Source: Solirubrobacteraceae bacterium
GTDB lineage: Bacteria; Actinomycetota; Thermoleophilia; Solirubrobacterales; Solirubrobacteraceae
Reading direction: 5' to 3'
NCBI GenBank assembly: GCA_030447275.1
Contig: JAUJPF010000008.1
Location: 59,448-123,447, forward strand
Length of the DNA: 64,000 bases
Shown here piece by piece: positions 28,754 to 36,941 of the stretch. Both the position numbers and the translations under genes were made by a program. The number at the start of each line of letters is the position of its first letter. The stretch's first letter is position 1. The notes below the pieces were generated by a model. That model made no database searches and had not been told where the DNA came from. It saw only the letters and a program-made list of their open reading frames with translations.

Positions 28754-28759
28754 TAGCCT
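28754..28759 (+). promoter_or_regulatory. Putative -10 box of a leaderless promoter (galE-like gene)
   Basis: TAGCCT is 8 nt before ATG 28768. Confidence 0.5.
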
Positions 28760-28767
28760 CCCCCGCC

Positions 28768-29712
28768 ATGCGCGCCCTCGTCACCGGCGGAGCCGGGTTC
28801 ATCGGCTCCAACCTCGTCGACGCCCTCGTCGAGCGCGGCGACGAGGTCGCCGTCCTCGACGACCTCTCCTCTGGCAAGGAGTCAAATCTCGTCACCGCGG
28901 TCGAGCGCGAGGTGCGGCTGCACCGCGGCGACATCCGCGACGCCGACGCCGTCGCGCAGGTCTTCGCGCAGGAGAAGCCCGACATCGTCTTCCACCTCGC
29001 CGCGCAGATCGACGTGCGCGTCTCGGTCGCGCGGCCGGCGTACGACGCGCGCACGAACGTCGAGGGCACGATCAACGTCCTCGAGGGCGCGCGCGAGGCG
29101 GGCTCGCGTCGCTTCGTCTTCTCGTCGACCGGCGGCGCGATCTACGGCGAGACCGACGTCGTGCCGACGCCGGAGGGCACCGCGCCGAAGCCGATGGCCG
29201 GGTACGGGCAGTCGAAGTTCTGCGCCGAGGCCTACCTCGGCCTGTACGAGCGCATGCACGGGCTCTCGACCGTCGCGCTGCGGTTCGGCAACGTCTACGG
29301 CCCCCGGCAGGACCCGCACGGCGAGGCCGGCGTGATCGCGATCTTCTGCGGGCGGTTCTTCAACGGCGGGCGCCCGACGGTCTTCGGCGACGGCCGCCAG
29401 ACGCGCGACTACATCTACGTCGGCGACCTCGTCGACGCGATCATCGCCGCGGGCGACGCCGACGTCGGCGGCTCGATCAACATCGGCACGGCCGAGGAGA
29501 CGACGGTGCTCGAGCTGATCGATGCCGTGCGCGAGGCCGGCGGGGCGTCGGACGGCCAGTTCGAGCCCGAGTTCGCCGAGGCGCGGATGGGCGAGGTCGA
29601 GCGCAGCTGCCTGGACGTCGGGCGCGCCCGCGAGGCGCTCGGCTGGCAGAGCAAGGTCGACGTGCGCGAGGGCGTGCGGCGCACGCTCGCCGCGGTGACG
29701 CCCGCGGGCTGA
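28768..29712 (+). CDS. galE: UDP-glucose 4-epimerase-type SDR
   Basis: 314 residues. ALVTGGAGFIGSNLVD for NAD, DDLSSGKESNL, HLAAQIDVRVSV, the catalytic SSTGGAIYGE and YGQSKFCAE (YxxxK), FGNVYGPRQDP and DYIYVGDLV. This is the GalE group that interconverts UDP-glucose/UDP-galactose or their GlcNAc/GlcA forms. UDP-galactose would feed the mutase at 11525. ATG 28768 has a TAGCCT box 8 nt upstream. Confidence 0.88.
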   Translation: MRALVTGGAGFIGSNLVDALVERGDEVAVLDDLSSGKESNLVTAVEREVRLHRGDIRDADAVAQVFAQEKPDIVFHLAAQIDVRVSVARPAYDARTNVEGTINVLEGAREAGSRRFVFSSTGGAIYGETDVVPTPEGTAPKPMAGYGQSKFCAEAYLGLYERMHGLSTVALRFGNVYGPRQDPHGEAGVIAIFCGRFFNGGRPTVFGDGRQTRDYIYVGDLVDAIIAAGDADVGGSINIGTAEETTVLELIDAVREAGGASDGQFEPEFAEARMGEVERSCLDVGRAREALGWQSKVDVREGVRRTLAAVTPAG

Positions 29713-29717
29713 GCGCC

Positions 29718-30659
29718 GTGGGGCCGTCCCTCGTCACCGGGATCTCCGGACAGGACGGCTCGTACCTCGCCGAGCGGCTGGTCGCCGAGGGCCGCGAGGT
29801 CGTCGGCGTCGTGCGGCCGCCGCTCGACCGCGACCTTGAGTGGCTGCCCGCTGGCGTGCGGCTCGTCGCCGCCGACCTGAGCGATCCGCCCGCCGTCCGC
29901 CGCGCGGTGGTCGGCGCCGCGCCCGCCGAGGTGTTCCATCTCGCCGCGCCGGCCTTCGTCCCCGCGTCGTGGCGCGAGCCGTCGACGACGCTCGCCGCCA
30001 TCGCCGCGGGCACGGCGGCGGTGCTCGAGGGCGCGCGCGAGGCCGGCGCGCGCGTCCTCGTCGCGGGCTCGGCGCAGGTGTTCGGGGCGAGCCCCGTGAG
30101 CCCGCAGGACGAGGACACGCCGCCGCGGCCGGACACGCCGTACGGCGTCGCGAAGGCGGCGGCGCACGAGCTGGTGCGGGTGCTGCGCGCCGACGGCCTG
30201 TTCGCCTGCACGGCGATCGCCTACAACCACGAGTCGCCGCGCCGGCCCGAGCGCTACGTCACGCGCAAGCTCACCCGCGCCGCGGCGGCGATCTCGCTGG
30301 GGCTCGAGCAGGACGTCGCGATCGGCAACCTCGACGCGCGCCGCGACTGGCTGCACGCCGCCGACGTCGTCGCCGGCATGGTGCTCGCGCTGCGACACTC
30401 AGAACCCGGCGACTACGTGCTCGCGGGCGGCGTCGCGCGGACCGTGCGCGAGTTCGCCGAGGCGGCGTTCGCCGTCGTCGACCTCGAAGCCGAGCCGCAC
30501 CTGCGCGTCGACCCGGCGCTCGTGCGCGCCGACGAGACCGTGCTCGTCGGCGACGCCTCCCGCGCGCGGTCGGTCCTCGGCTGGGCGCCGGCGATCGCCT
30601 TCGAGGAGCTCGTGCGCGAGATGGTCGAGGCCGACCTCGCCGCGCTGCGCCGGGGCTGA
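29718..30659 (+). CDS. Gmd-like SDR, possible GDP-4-keto-6-deoxymannose reductase
   Basis: 313 residues from GTG 29718, 5 nt after the galE stop. N-terminus LVTGISGQDGSYLAE, YNHESP and GNLDARRDW show that it descends from GDP-mannose 4,6-dehydratase. However, the position of the catalytic glutamate in SSSEMFG reads GSAQVFG here (Glu to Gln), while the Tyr-Lys pair (YGVAK) is kept. Loss of that glutamate argues against dehydration and for a reductase such as the Rmd type that gives GDP-D-rhamnose. This last step is inference. Confidence 0.75.
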   Translation: MGPSLVTGISGQDGSYLAERLVAEGREVVGVVRPPLDRDLEWLPAGVRLVAADLSDPPAVRRAVVGAAPAEVFHLAAPAFVPASWREPSTTLAAIAAGTAAVLEGAREAGARVLVAGSAQVFGASPVSPQDEDTPPRPDTPYGVAKAAAHELVRVLRADGLFACTAIAYNHESPRRPERYVTRKLTRAAAAISLGLEQDVAIGNLDARRDWLHAADVVAGMVLALRHSEPGDYVLAGGVARTVREFAEAAFAVVDLEAEPHLRVDPALVRADETVLVGDASRARSVLGWAPAIAFEELVREMVEADLAALRRG

Positions 30660-30697
30660 GGGCGGGCGGGGGCGGGCGGGCTCCCACAATTGGGGAT

Positions 30698-30743
30698 GCC
30701 GCGGGTCGGCCGCGCGTCCAGGCGCGGGCGCCGCGGGTCGGCC
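30698..30743 (+). repeat. Direct repeat upstream of the second protease gene
   Basis: GCCGCGGGTCGGCC occurs at 30698-30711 and 30730-30743, 32 bp apart centre to centre. It lies in a 144-bp gap that has no gene. TAGAGA at about 30751 could be a -10 box. The repeats could be operator half-sites or simple GC repeats. Confidence 0.4.
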
Positions 30744-30803
30744 GATCGGCTAGAGAGCCCCGCGTGCGCGACCGCGAGCGCGTAAGCCGCCGATGGCGGG
30801 AGG

Positions 30804-31583
30804 GTGCTTCGGCCGCTGAACCGCATCCTCCCGCTCCTCGCCGTCGTCGCGGTGACGCTGGCCGGCGCGCTCGCGCCCGGCGGCGCCGCGGTCAGCGGCA
30901 CGGCCACGTCCGCGACGACGCGCGCCGCGGGCGACGACGCGCCGGCCATCGCGCCCGACGTCCGCTTCCCGGCCGGCGGCCCGTCGGTCGCCGCGGCGTG
31001 GAACGTCGCCGCCCGCCACTGGGGCGCAATGCCGTGCGGCGGCGAGGTCGAGTTCGCGTGGACGCGCCTCGACGACGGGACCAACGCCACCGCCTCCTGG
31101 TACAACCCGACGGACGCCTGGAACAACGCGGACGCGAACTTCGACTGCCGCGTCGACTTCAACGTCGAGATGGACTTCGACTGGGCGAAGTTCTGCACCG
31201 TCCTCGCCCACGAGGCCGGCCACCTCCTCGGCCGCCAGCACTCGAGCGGCGACCTTCTGATGGACCCGACCTACTCGCGCCCGCTGCCGGCCTGCCAGCA
31301 GGCCGCCGACCCGGCCGCTCCGGCGCCGGTCGCCGCGCCGGAGGACGACGTCGACGAGACCCACGTCCTCGCCAGCGCCGTGCCCAGGCCCCGCGGCGGC
31401 GCCCCCCCGGGGGCGGCGCCCGGCGCCCCCACCCCCAAGGACGCCGGCGCGAGCGCCGCTGCGCCGCGCTGCCTCGCGCGGTCGCGCCGCGCCGGCAGCC
31501 GTCGCGTCCGCCCCTTCGCCTGCGTGCGCGGCGACGACCTCGCCCGCCCGGCGGCGATCCGCCGCGGCTGGCAGGCGGGCTAA
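30804..31583 (+). CDS. Small secreted metzincin-like metalloprotease (copy 2)
   Basis: 259 residues starting at GTG 30804 after GGGAGG. A signal peptide (about residues 8-29) precedes a catalytic core with HEAGHLLGRQH at 136-146 and a Met-turn LLMDPTYS (Met 153), very like matrixins. Cysteines MPCGG, NFDCR, KFCTV and PACQQ match the paralogue at 28124. The C-terminal about 100 residues are proline/alanine/arginine rich and probably disordered or wall-binding. The stop overlaps the convergent glycosyltransferase stop (CTAA). Confidence 0.78.
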   Translation: MLRPLNRILPLLAVVAVTLAGALAPGGAAVSGTATSATTRAAGDDAPAIAPDVRFPAGGPSVAAAWNVAARHWGAMPCGGEVEFAWTRLDDGTNATASWYNPTDAWNNADANFDCRVDFNVEMDFDWAKFCTVLAHEAGHLLGRQHSSGDLLMDPTYSRPLPACQQAADPAAPAPVAAPEDDVDETHVLASAVPRPRGGAPPGAAPGAPTPKDAGASAAAPRCLARSRRAGSRRVRPFACVRGDDLARPAAIRRGWQAG

Positions 31584-32697
31584 GAACAACAGCGCCGCCG
31601 TCGTAGATCGCCGCGAGGCGCGGCGCGACGACCTCCGGCGCGCTCGTCGCCGCGATCCTCTCCCAGCCCGCGCGCGCCGCGCGGTCGTCGCCGCGCAGCC
31701 CGGCCGCGACCGCGCCGAGCGCCGCGGCATCGCCGGGCTCGGCCAGCTGCGCCTCGGGCACGAGCTCCGGCAGCGCGCCGATGCGCGTCGCCGCGACGGG
31801 CAGCCCGGCGGCCATCGCCTCGGCGGCGGCGAGGCCGAACGTCTCCGCCGACCGCGACGGGACGATGGCGACCGACGCCGCGGCGCGCAGCGCGGCGAGC
31901 TCGGCGTCGGGGACGCGGCCGGCGAAGCGCACGTCGGCTCCCTCGGCGCGCGCGTGCAGCTCGCCGGCCAGCGGGCCGTCGCCGGCGACCACGAGCGGGA
32001 TCGCCGCCGACCGGCACGCGTCGATGGCGACGTCGATCCCTTCTCGCGGGCGAGCCGCGACGCCACGAGCGCGGGGCCGTCCGGCGTCGAGCGCGGGGCC
32101 GCGGCGACGTCGCGGACGACGTGCGGGATCACGTGCACCGGCGCGCCGAGCGGCGCGCCCAGCTCGTCGAGCCGCGACCGGGCGAACGCGCTCGGCACGA
32201 CGAACGCGTCGGCCTGCTCGCACATCCGCCGCTGCCAGCGCGCGAGCGACGCCGCGTAGACCGCCGCCTCGGGGCCGGTGCCGCGGCAGTTCAGCCGCAC
32301 GCCGGGCAGCGTGTTGCGCCCGTGGCAGCGCACGCAGTCGCCGTCCTTGGTGAAGCACGTGCCGACCGAGCAGACGAGGCGGTAGTTGTGCAGGTGCAGC
32401 ACGACGCGCGCCCGGCCGCGCGCGCGGCGGCGAGCGCGCGCCAGCCGAAGGCGGGAAGCAGGTTGTGCGCGTGGACCACGCGCGCGCCGGTGCGGCGCAC
32501 CGCGTCGGCGACGTCGTCGGGGTCGAGCCCGCCGCGCAGCAGGCCCGCCGTGGCGCCGCGCCGCCCGAGGGCGGAGGAGTCGCGGGAGAGCAGCTCCGCG
32601 TCCTCCCGGAGGTGCTGCGCGCGAGCCACAGCAGGTCGTCGACGGCACGCTCCTCGCCGCCGGTCGTGCGGTAGCGGTTGTGCAGGAAGAGGATCAC
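31580..32697 (-). CDS. Glycosyltransferase family 4, several frameshifts
   Basis: The gene starts at GTG 32697 (VILFLHNRYRTTGGEERAV). Its parts then continue in three frames: VVHAHNLLPAFGWRAL near 32450, LHNYRLVCSVGTCF with a CxxC pair near 32370, and ARPREGIDVA, VPSRSAETFGLAAAE (EX7E) near 31870, followed by MAAGLPVAATRIGALPELV. All pieces together give one normal family-4 enzyme of about 370 residues. Breaks are near 32610, 32410 and 32055. The exact C-terminus is uncertain. I favour sequence errors over a pseudogene because every conserved motif is intact. Confidence 0.7.
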
Positions 32698-32711
32698 GGT
32701 CGCCCGCAACC

Positions 32712-32717
32712 CAGACT
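32712..32717 (+). promoter_or_regulatory. Possible -10 box
   Basis: CAGACT is 8 nt before GTG 32726 in the 28-bp divergent gap; the first base deviates from TANNNT. Confidence 0.25.
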
Positions 32718-32725
32718 CACCCGCG

Positions 32726-34323
32726 GTGAACGCGGCGATCGTCGTCCCCACGAAGAACCGTCCGGCCTACCTCGACGTGGCGCTGCGCGGGCTGGCGGCG
32801 CAGGCGCGGGCGGCGCAGGCGGAGCTGCTGGTCGTCGACGACGGGCCGACGGAGGCGACCCGCGCGACCGCGGCGCGCCACGGCGCGCGGTACGTCGCGC
32901 ACGCGACGACGCGCGGGCTCAACGCGGCACGCAACACCGGGCTCGACGCGACCTCCGCCGATCTCGTCTGCTTCGTCGACGACGACGTCGCCGTGCGCCC
33001 GGGATGGCTGGCCGCGCTGCTCGACGGCGCCGCCCGCAACCCTGGGCACGGCTGCCTGACCGGGCCGGTGAACGCCGTCTTCGAGGGCTACCTCCCGCGC
33101 TTCTGCGGGCGCGAGGGCCCGCCGATCACCTTCCTCGACCTCGGTCCGGCCGAGCGCGACGCGCCGCACGCCTGGGGCGCGAACCTCGCCGTGCGGCGGT
33201 CGGCGGTCGAGGAGGTGGGCCGGTTCGACGAGTCGCTCGGGCTCTACGGCGACGAGCACGAGTGGCAGGCGCGGCTGCACGCCGCGGGCGGGCGGATCCG
33301 GTGGCTGCCCCACGCGGCCCTCGACCACCGCCGCGCGGGGGCCGACGCCCGCGTGGCGGCGCTGGCGCGGGCGGCACGGCAGCGGGGCGCGCGGCGCGGC
33401 GCGCGGACGTCGCGAAGGGGTCGCCGCCGTCGCTCGTGCGCGAGCTGCGCGTGCTGGCCGGCGTCGTCGCCCACGGGCCGCGGTTCGCCTGCGCGAACGG
33501 GCCGATCCTCACCGCGCACAGCGCCGGGCGGATCGAGGAGGCGCTGCGCCCGGCGCCGTCCGCGACCGACGAGGACTTCCTGTCGGGCGCGAGCGGGACC
33601 GTGGGCGGGAAGCGCCTCCTCGCGCGCGAGGCAGCCGACGCCGTGCTCGACGTCGCCTGGCGCCGCGGCCCGCAGCGGTCGCCGCGGCGCCGCGTGCTCG
33701 TCCTGTGCGTCGCGCGACCGGGGAGCGAGTGGTGGCCGGGCGCGCAGGCGATCCTGCGCGGGTCGTCGCACGACGTGGAGATCAGGACGACGGGGGTGGA
33801 GCGGCGCGGGAAGTTCGAGAACCTGAACCGGCTGCTCGGGGCGACGCCACCGGACCGCTTCGACTGGCTCCTCGTCGTCGACGACGACGTCGCGCTCCCC
33901 CGCGGGTTCCTCGACCGGTTCCTGGCGGTCGCGGAGCGCTTCGACTTCAAGCTCGCGCAGCCCGCGCACCGCCTCGCGTCGCACGCCGCCTGGCCGGTGA
34001 CGCGGCGGCGACCCGCGTCGGTCGCGCGCGAGACCGCGTTCGTCGAGATCGGGCCGGTCACCGCGTTCCATCGCGACACGTTCGCCGCGCTGCTCCCCTT
34101 CCCCCACCTGCGGATGGGGTGGGGGCTCGACGCCCACTGGTCGGCGGTCGCGCGCGACCGCGGGTGGCGGACGGGCGTGGTCGACGCGACGCCGGTCCGC
34201 CACGCGGTCCCCGCTGCCGGCGCCTACGGCCGCGACGACGCGGTCGCCGAGGCGCGTGCGTTCCTCGCGGAGCGCCCATACGTGCGGCGCGACGAGGCGC
34301 GGACGCTGCGGACGCACCGATGA
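32726..34323 (+). CDS. Two-domain glycosyltransferase: GT2 plus DUF707-like domain, one frameshift
   Basis: GTG 32726 begins a family-2 domain (AAIVVPTKNRPAYL, VVDDGPTEAT, CFVDDDVAVRPGW, FDESLGLYGDEHEW). Near 33395 the frame changes. The GT2 tail (SPPSLVRELRVLAGVV) then runs without stop into a second domain (VLVLCVARPGSEWWPG, WLLVVDDDVALPRGF, KLAQPAHRLASH, HLRMGWGLDAHW). That domain resembles DUF707-type transferases, so one polypeptide of about 530 residues with two sugar-transfer domains is likely. The TGA overlaps ATG 34320. Two separate genes hidden by the frame break remain possible. Confidence 0.68.
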
Positions 34324-35413
34324 GGGTCGCGGTCGTCGCCGAGTTCTACCCCCGGGCCGAGGACCCGGTCCTCGGCGTGTGGGCGCACAGACAGGCCCTC
34401 GCGGCGCGCGACGCCGGCGCCGACGTGCGCGTGTTCGTGCTCCACCGGCTCGTGCCGCCGAAGGCCGACTTCTCGCTCGGCGCGCTGCGGCGCAAGCTCG
34501 TCCAGCCGCGCCGGGCCGAGCTCGACGGGCTGCCGATCGAGTACGTGTCCTTCGCCTCGCCGCCGCGCGGTCCGACGTACGGCGCGTGGGGCCGGTGGGC
34601 GGCGCCCGCCCTCGGCCGCGCGCTGCGCCGCCACGCGTTCGACCTCGTCCACGCGCACAACGCGGTGCCGGCCGGCGACGCGGTGCGGCGCGCGGGCCGC
34701 GCGGAGCCGCTCGTCGTCTCCGTCCACGGCGGCGACGTGTTCTTCACCGTCAAGCGCTGGCGCGCGCCGGTGGAGCAGACGTTCGGCGCGGCGCGGATCG
34801 TGCTGGCGAACAGCGCGGGCGTCGCCGCGATGGTCCCTGCCGCCGACGTGCGCGTCGTCCACCTCGGCACAGACCTCCCGCCGGCGCCGACCGCCGGCGG
34901 CGGCGCCGTGGTCGCCGCCGGCCACCTCGTCGCGCGCAAGCGCCACTCCGACGTGCTGCGCGCGCTGCCGCCCGGCGTACCGTACGAAGTGGTCGGCGAC
35001 GGCCCCGAGCGCGCGGCCTCGAGCAGCTCGCGCGCGAGCTCGGCGCCGACGTCACGTTCCACGGGCAGCTCGAGCCGGCGCGCGCGCTCGAGGTCGCCCG
35101 GCGCTGCGCGGTCTTCGCGCTGCCCTCGACCGACGAGGCGTTCGGCGTCGCGTACGTCGAGGCGATGGCCGCCGGGCTGCCGGCGATCGGCTGCGCGGGC
35201 GAGCCCGGGCCGGAGGAGATCGTGCGCAGCGGCGGCGGGATGCGGCTCGTCCCGCCCGGCGACGTGCCAGCGCTGCGCACCGCGATCGAGGAGTGCCTGC
35301 GCGACCGCGTGCCGCTCGGCGCGGCCGCGCGCGAGACGGTGGAGCGCGGGTTCACGTGGAAGCGCTGCGGGGCGGCGACGGTCGCGGCCTACGAGGACGC
35401 CCTGCGCTCGTGA
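34320..35413 (+). CDS. Glycosyltransferase family 4, one frameshift
   Basis: ATG 34320 overlaps the preceding TGA. The N-terminal half (VAVVAEFYPRAEDPVLGVW, DLVHAHNAVPAGD, VVSVHGGDVFF) is followed by VPYEVVGDGPER. A single base then appears to be missing in the GCGCGCGG tract near 35015. The donor-binding half continues in the next frame (GLEQLARELGADVTF, DEAFGVAYVEAMAAG with EX7E) to the stop at 35413. About 364 residues in total. The next transferase overlaps by 4 bp. Confidence 0.78.
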
Positions 35414-36396
35414 AGCCCGTCCTCCTCGTGACGAGCGAGGTGCCGCCGGACCGCGTCGCTTCGTTCCGCGCGTTGCACGAGCGCGAAGGGCTGCTCGTGG
35501 CGCGCTTCGGCGGCGAGCGCCGGCACGCCACGCGCGGCGTCTCAGAGCCCGGCGTGCCGGTGGTCGACGTGCGCGAGCGCGACGTCGCGCGGCTGGCGAA
35601 GGACGCCCGCGCCGTCGTGGCGGGCACGGTCGGCCGCGTCGCGCTGCCCGCCGCCTACGTCGGCGCGCGCCGGGCCGAAAGGCCGTTCGTCCTGTGGACC
35701 GCGCTGTGGGCCCACCCGCGGACCCCGGCCCACCTGCTCAGCCGCCCGTTCCTGCGCCACCTCTACCGCCACGCCGACGCGGTCGCGACGTACGGCGAGC
35801 ACGTCAGCCGCTACGTCCGCGCGCAGGGGGCGGCGGAGGTCCACGTCGCGCCGCAGGCGGTGGATCCGGCGTTCTGGCGCGCGGAGCGGCGCGACGAGGG
35901 CTTCCGCGCCGTCTTCGTCGGGCGTCCCGATCGTGAGAAGGGCCTTCACGTCCTCCGCGACGCGTGGGCGCGCGCGGGGGTTGATGGCGAGTTGGTGATC
36001 GTGGGGGAGAGCGGCGCGCTCCCGCCCGCGGAGGTCCGCAACTTCCTGGCCGCGGCAAGCGTTCTCGTCATGCCCTCCATCGCCACGCGCGCCTTCCGCG
36101 AGCCGTGGGGGCTCGTCGCCAACGAGGCCATGCACATGAACGTCCCCGTGATAGCCACCGATGCCGTGGGAGCCGCCGCCGGCGGACTCGTCCGCGACGA
36201 GCGCAACGGCCTCGTCGTCCCTGCAAACGACGCACAAGCGCTCGCCGCCGCCATCCGCCGCCTCGCCGGGGACGATACCCTTCGCCAGACGCTCGGCAGG
36301 AACGCCGGGCGCGACGTGGCCGGCTTCACGCCCGAGGCGTGGGCGGCCGGGATGGCCGGGGCGATCCACACCGCCGAGCTCCGGAGGAACCGATGA
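35410..36396 (+). CDS. Glycosyltransferase family 4
   Basis: 328 residues from GTG 35410, overlapping the previous TGA. N-terminal domain VLLVTSEVPPDRV; hinge VHVAPQAVDPAFW; C-terminal domain AVFVGRPDREKGLHVL and EPWGLVANEAMHMNVPV (EX7E). Cytoplasmic retaining transferase acting in the same pathway as the genes before it. The stretch 36000-36300 uses slightly less GC-biased codons than its neighbours. It is coupled to the next gene, which starts at 36393. Confidence 0.88.
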   Translation: MKPVLLVTSEVPPDRVASFRALHEREGLLVARFGGERRHATRGVSEPGVPVVDVRERDVARLAKDARAVVAGTVGRVALPAAYVGARRAERPFVLWTALWAHPRTPAHLLSRPFLRHLYRHADAVATYGEHVSRYVRAQGAAEVHVAPQAVDPAFWRAERRDEGFRAVFVGRPDREKGLHVLRDAWARAGVDGELVIVGESGALPPAEVRNFLAAASVLVMPSIATRAFREPWGLVANEAMHMNVPVIATDAVGAAAGGLVRDERNGLVVPANDAQALAAAIRRLAGDDTLRQTLGRNAGRDVAGFTPEAWAAGMAGAIHTAELRRNR

Positions 36397-36941
36397 GACG
36401 AGTCCTGCTCACAGCGCTGATCGCCCTGCTCGCCATGCCGGCCGCCGCCGGGGCGGCGACGGACCCCGTCGACCAGATCCTCGAGGACTGCCAGGACGGG
36501 CGGATCGACAAGCGCTACCCGAAGCCGGCGCTGCGCAAGGCGCTCAAGGAGATGCCGGCCGACCTCGACGAGTACACGAACTGCCGCGAGCTGATCCGCG
36601 CCGCGCGCGACGAGCGGCGCGGCGGCGGGGCGGGCCCCGGCTCGACCTTCGAGGACGGCGACGGGTTCGGCGCGCTTCCCGCGGGCGAGGGCGGCCTGCC
36701 GCTCGGCCCCGACGGCGAGCCGATCGACCCGCGCGGCATCGCCGAGCCGCAGGAGCGCGCCGAGCTCGACCGCGCCCGCGAGGGCGTCGGGCGCCCGGTG
36801 AAGGTCGCCGGCGTGAGCCCCGGCGACCACGACGCCGACATCCCGCTGCCGCTCGTCGTGCTGCTCGTGCTGACCGCCGGCGCGGGCCTCGCGTTCGTCG
36901 CCCCGCGGCTCCTGGACCTTGTCCGCAGTCGCCGCGGCTAG
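36393..36941 (+). CDS. Exported, C-terminally membrane-anchored hypothetical protein
   Basis: 182 residues with an N-terminal signal peptide (RRVLLTALIALLAMPAAAGA). A polar middle follows with two cysteines (LEDCQDG, YTNCREL) and a glycine/proline-rich linker, then one C-terminal hydrophobic helix (LPLVVLLVLTAGAGLAFVA). The chain should lie outside the membrane with a cytoplasmic basic tail. A good GGAGG ribosome site lies 6 nt before ATG 36393. It sits between glycosyltransferases and the O-antigen ligase, which suggests a role in polymer handling. No known family recognised. Confidence 0.7.
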   Translation: MRRVLLTALIALLAMPAAAGAATDPVDQILEDCQDGRIDKRYPKPALRKALKEMPADLDEYTNCRELIRAARDERRGGGAGPGSTFEDGDGFGALPAGEGGLPLGPDGEPIDPRGIAEPQERAELDRAREGVGRPVKVAGVSPGDHDADIPLPLVVLLVLTAGAGLAFVAPRLLDLVRSRRG

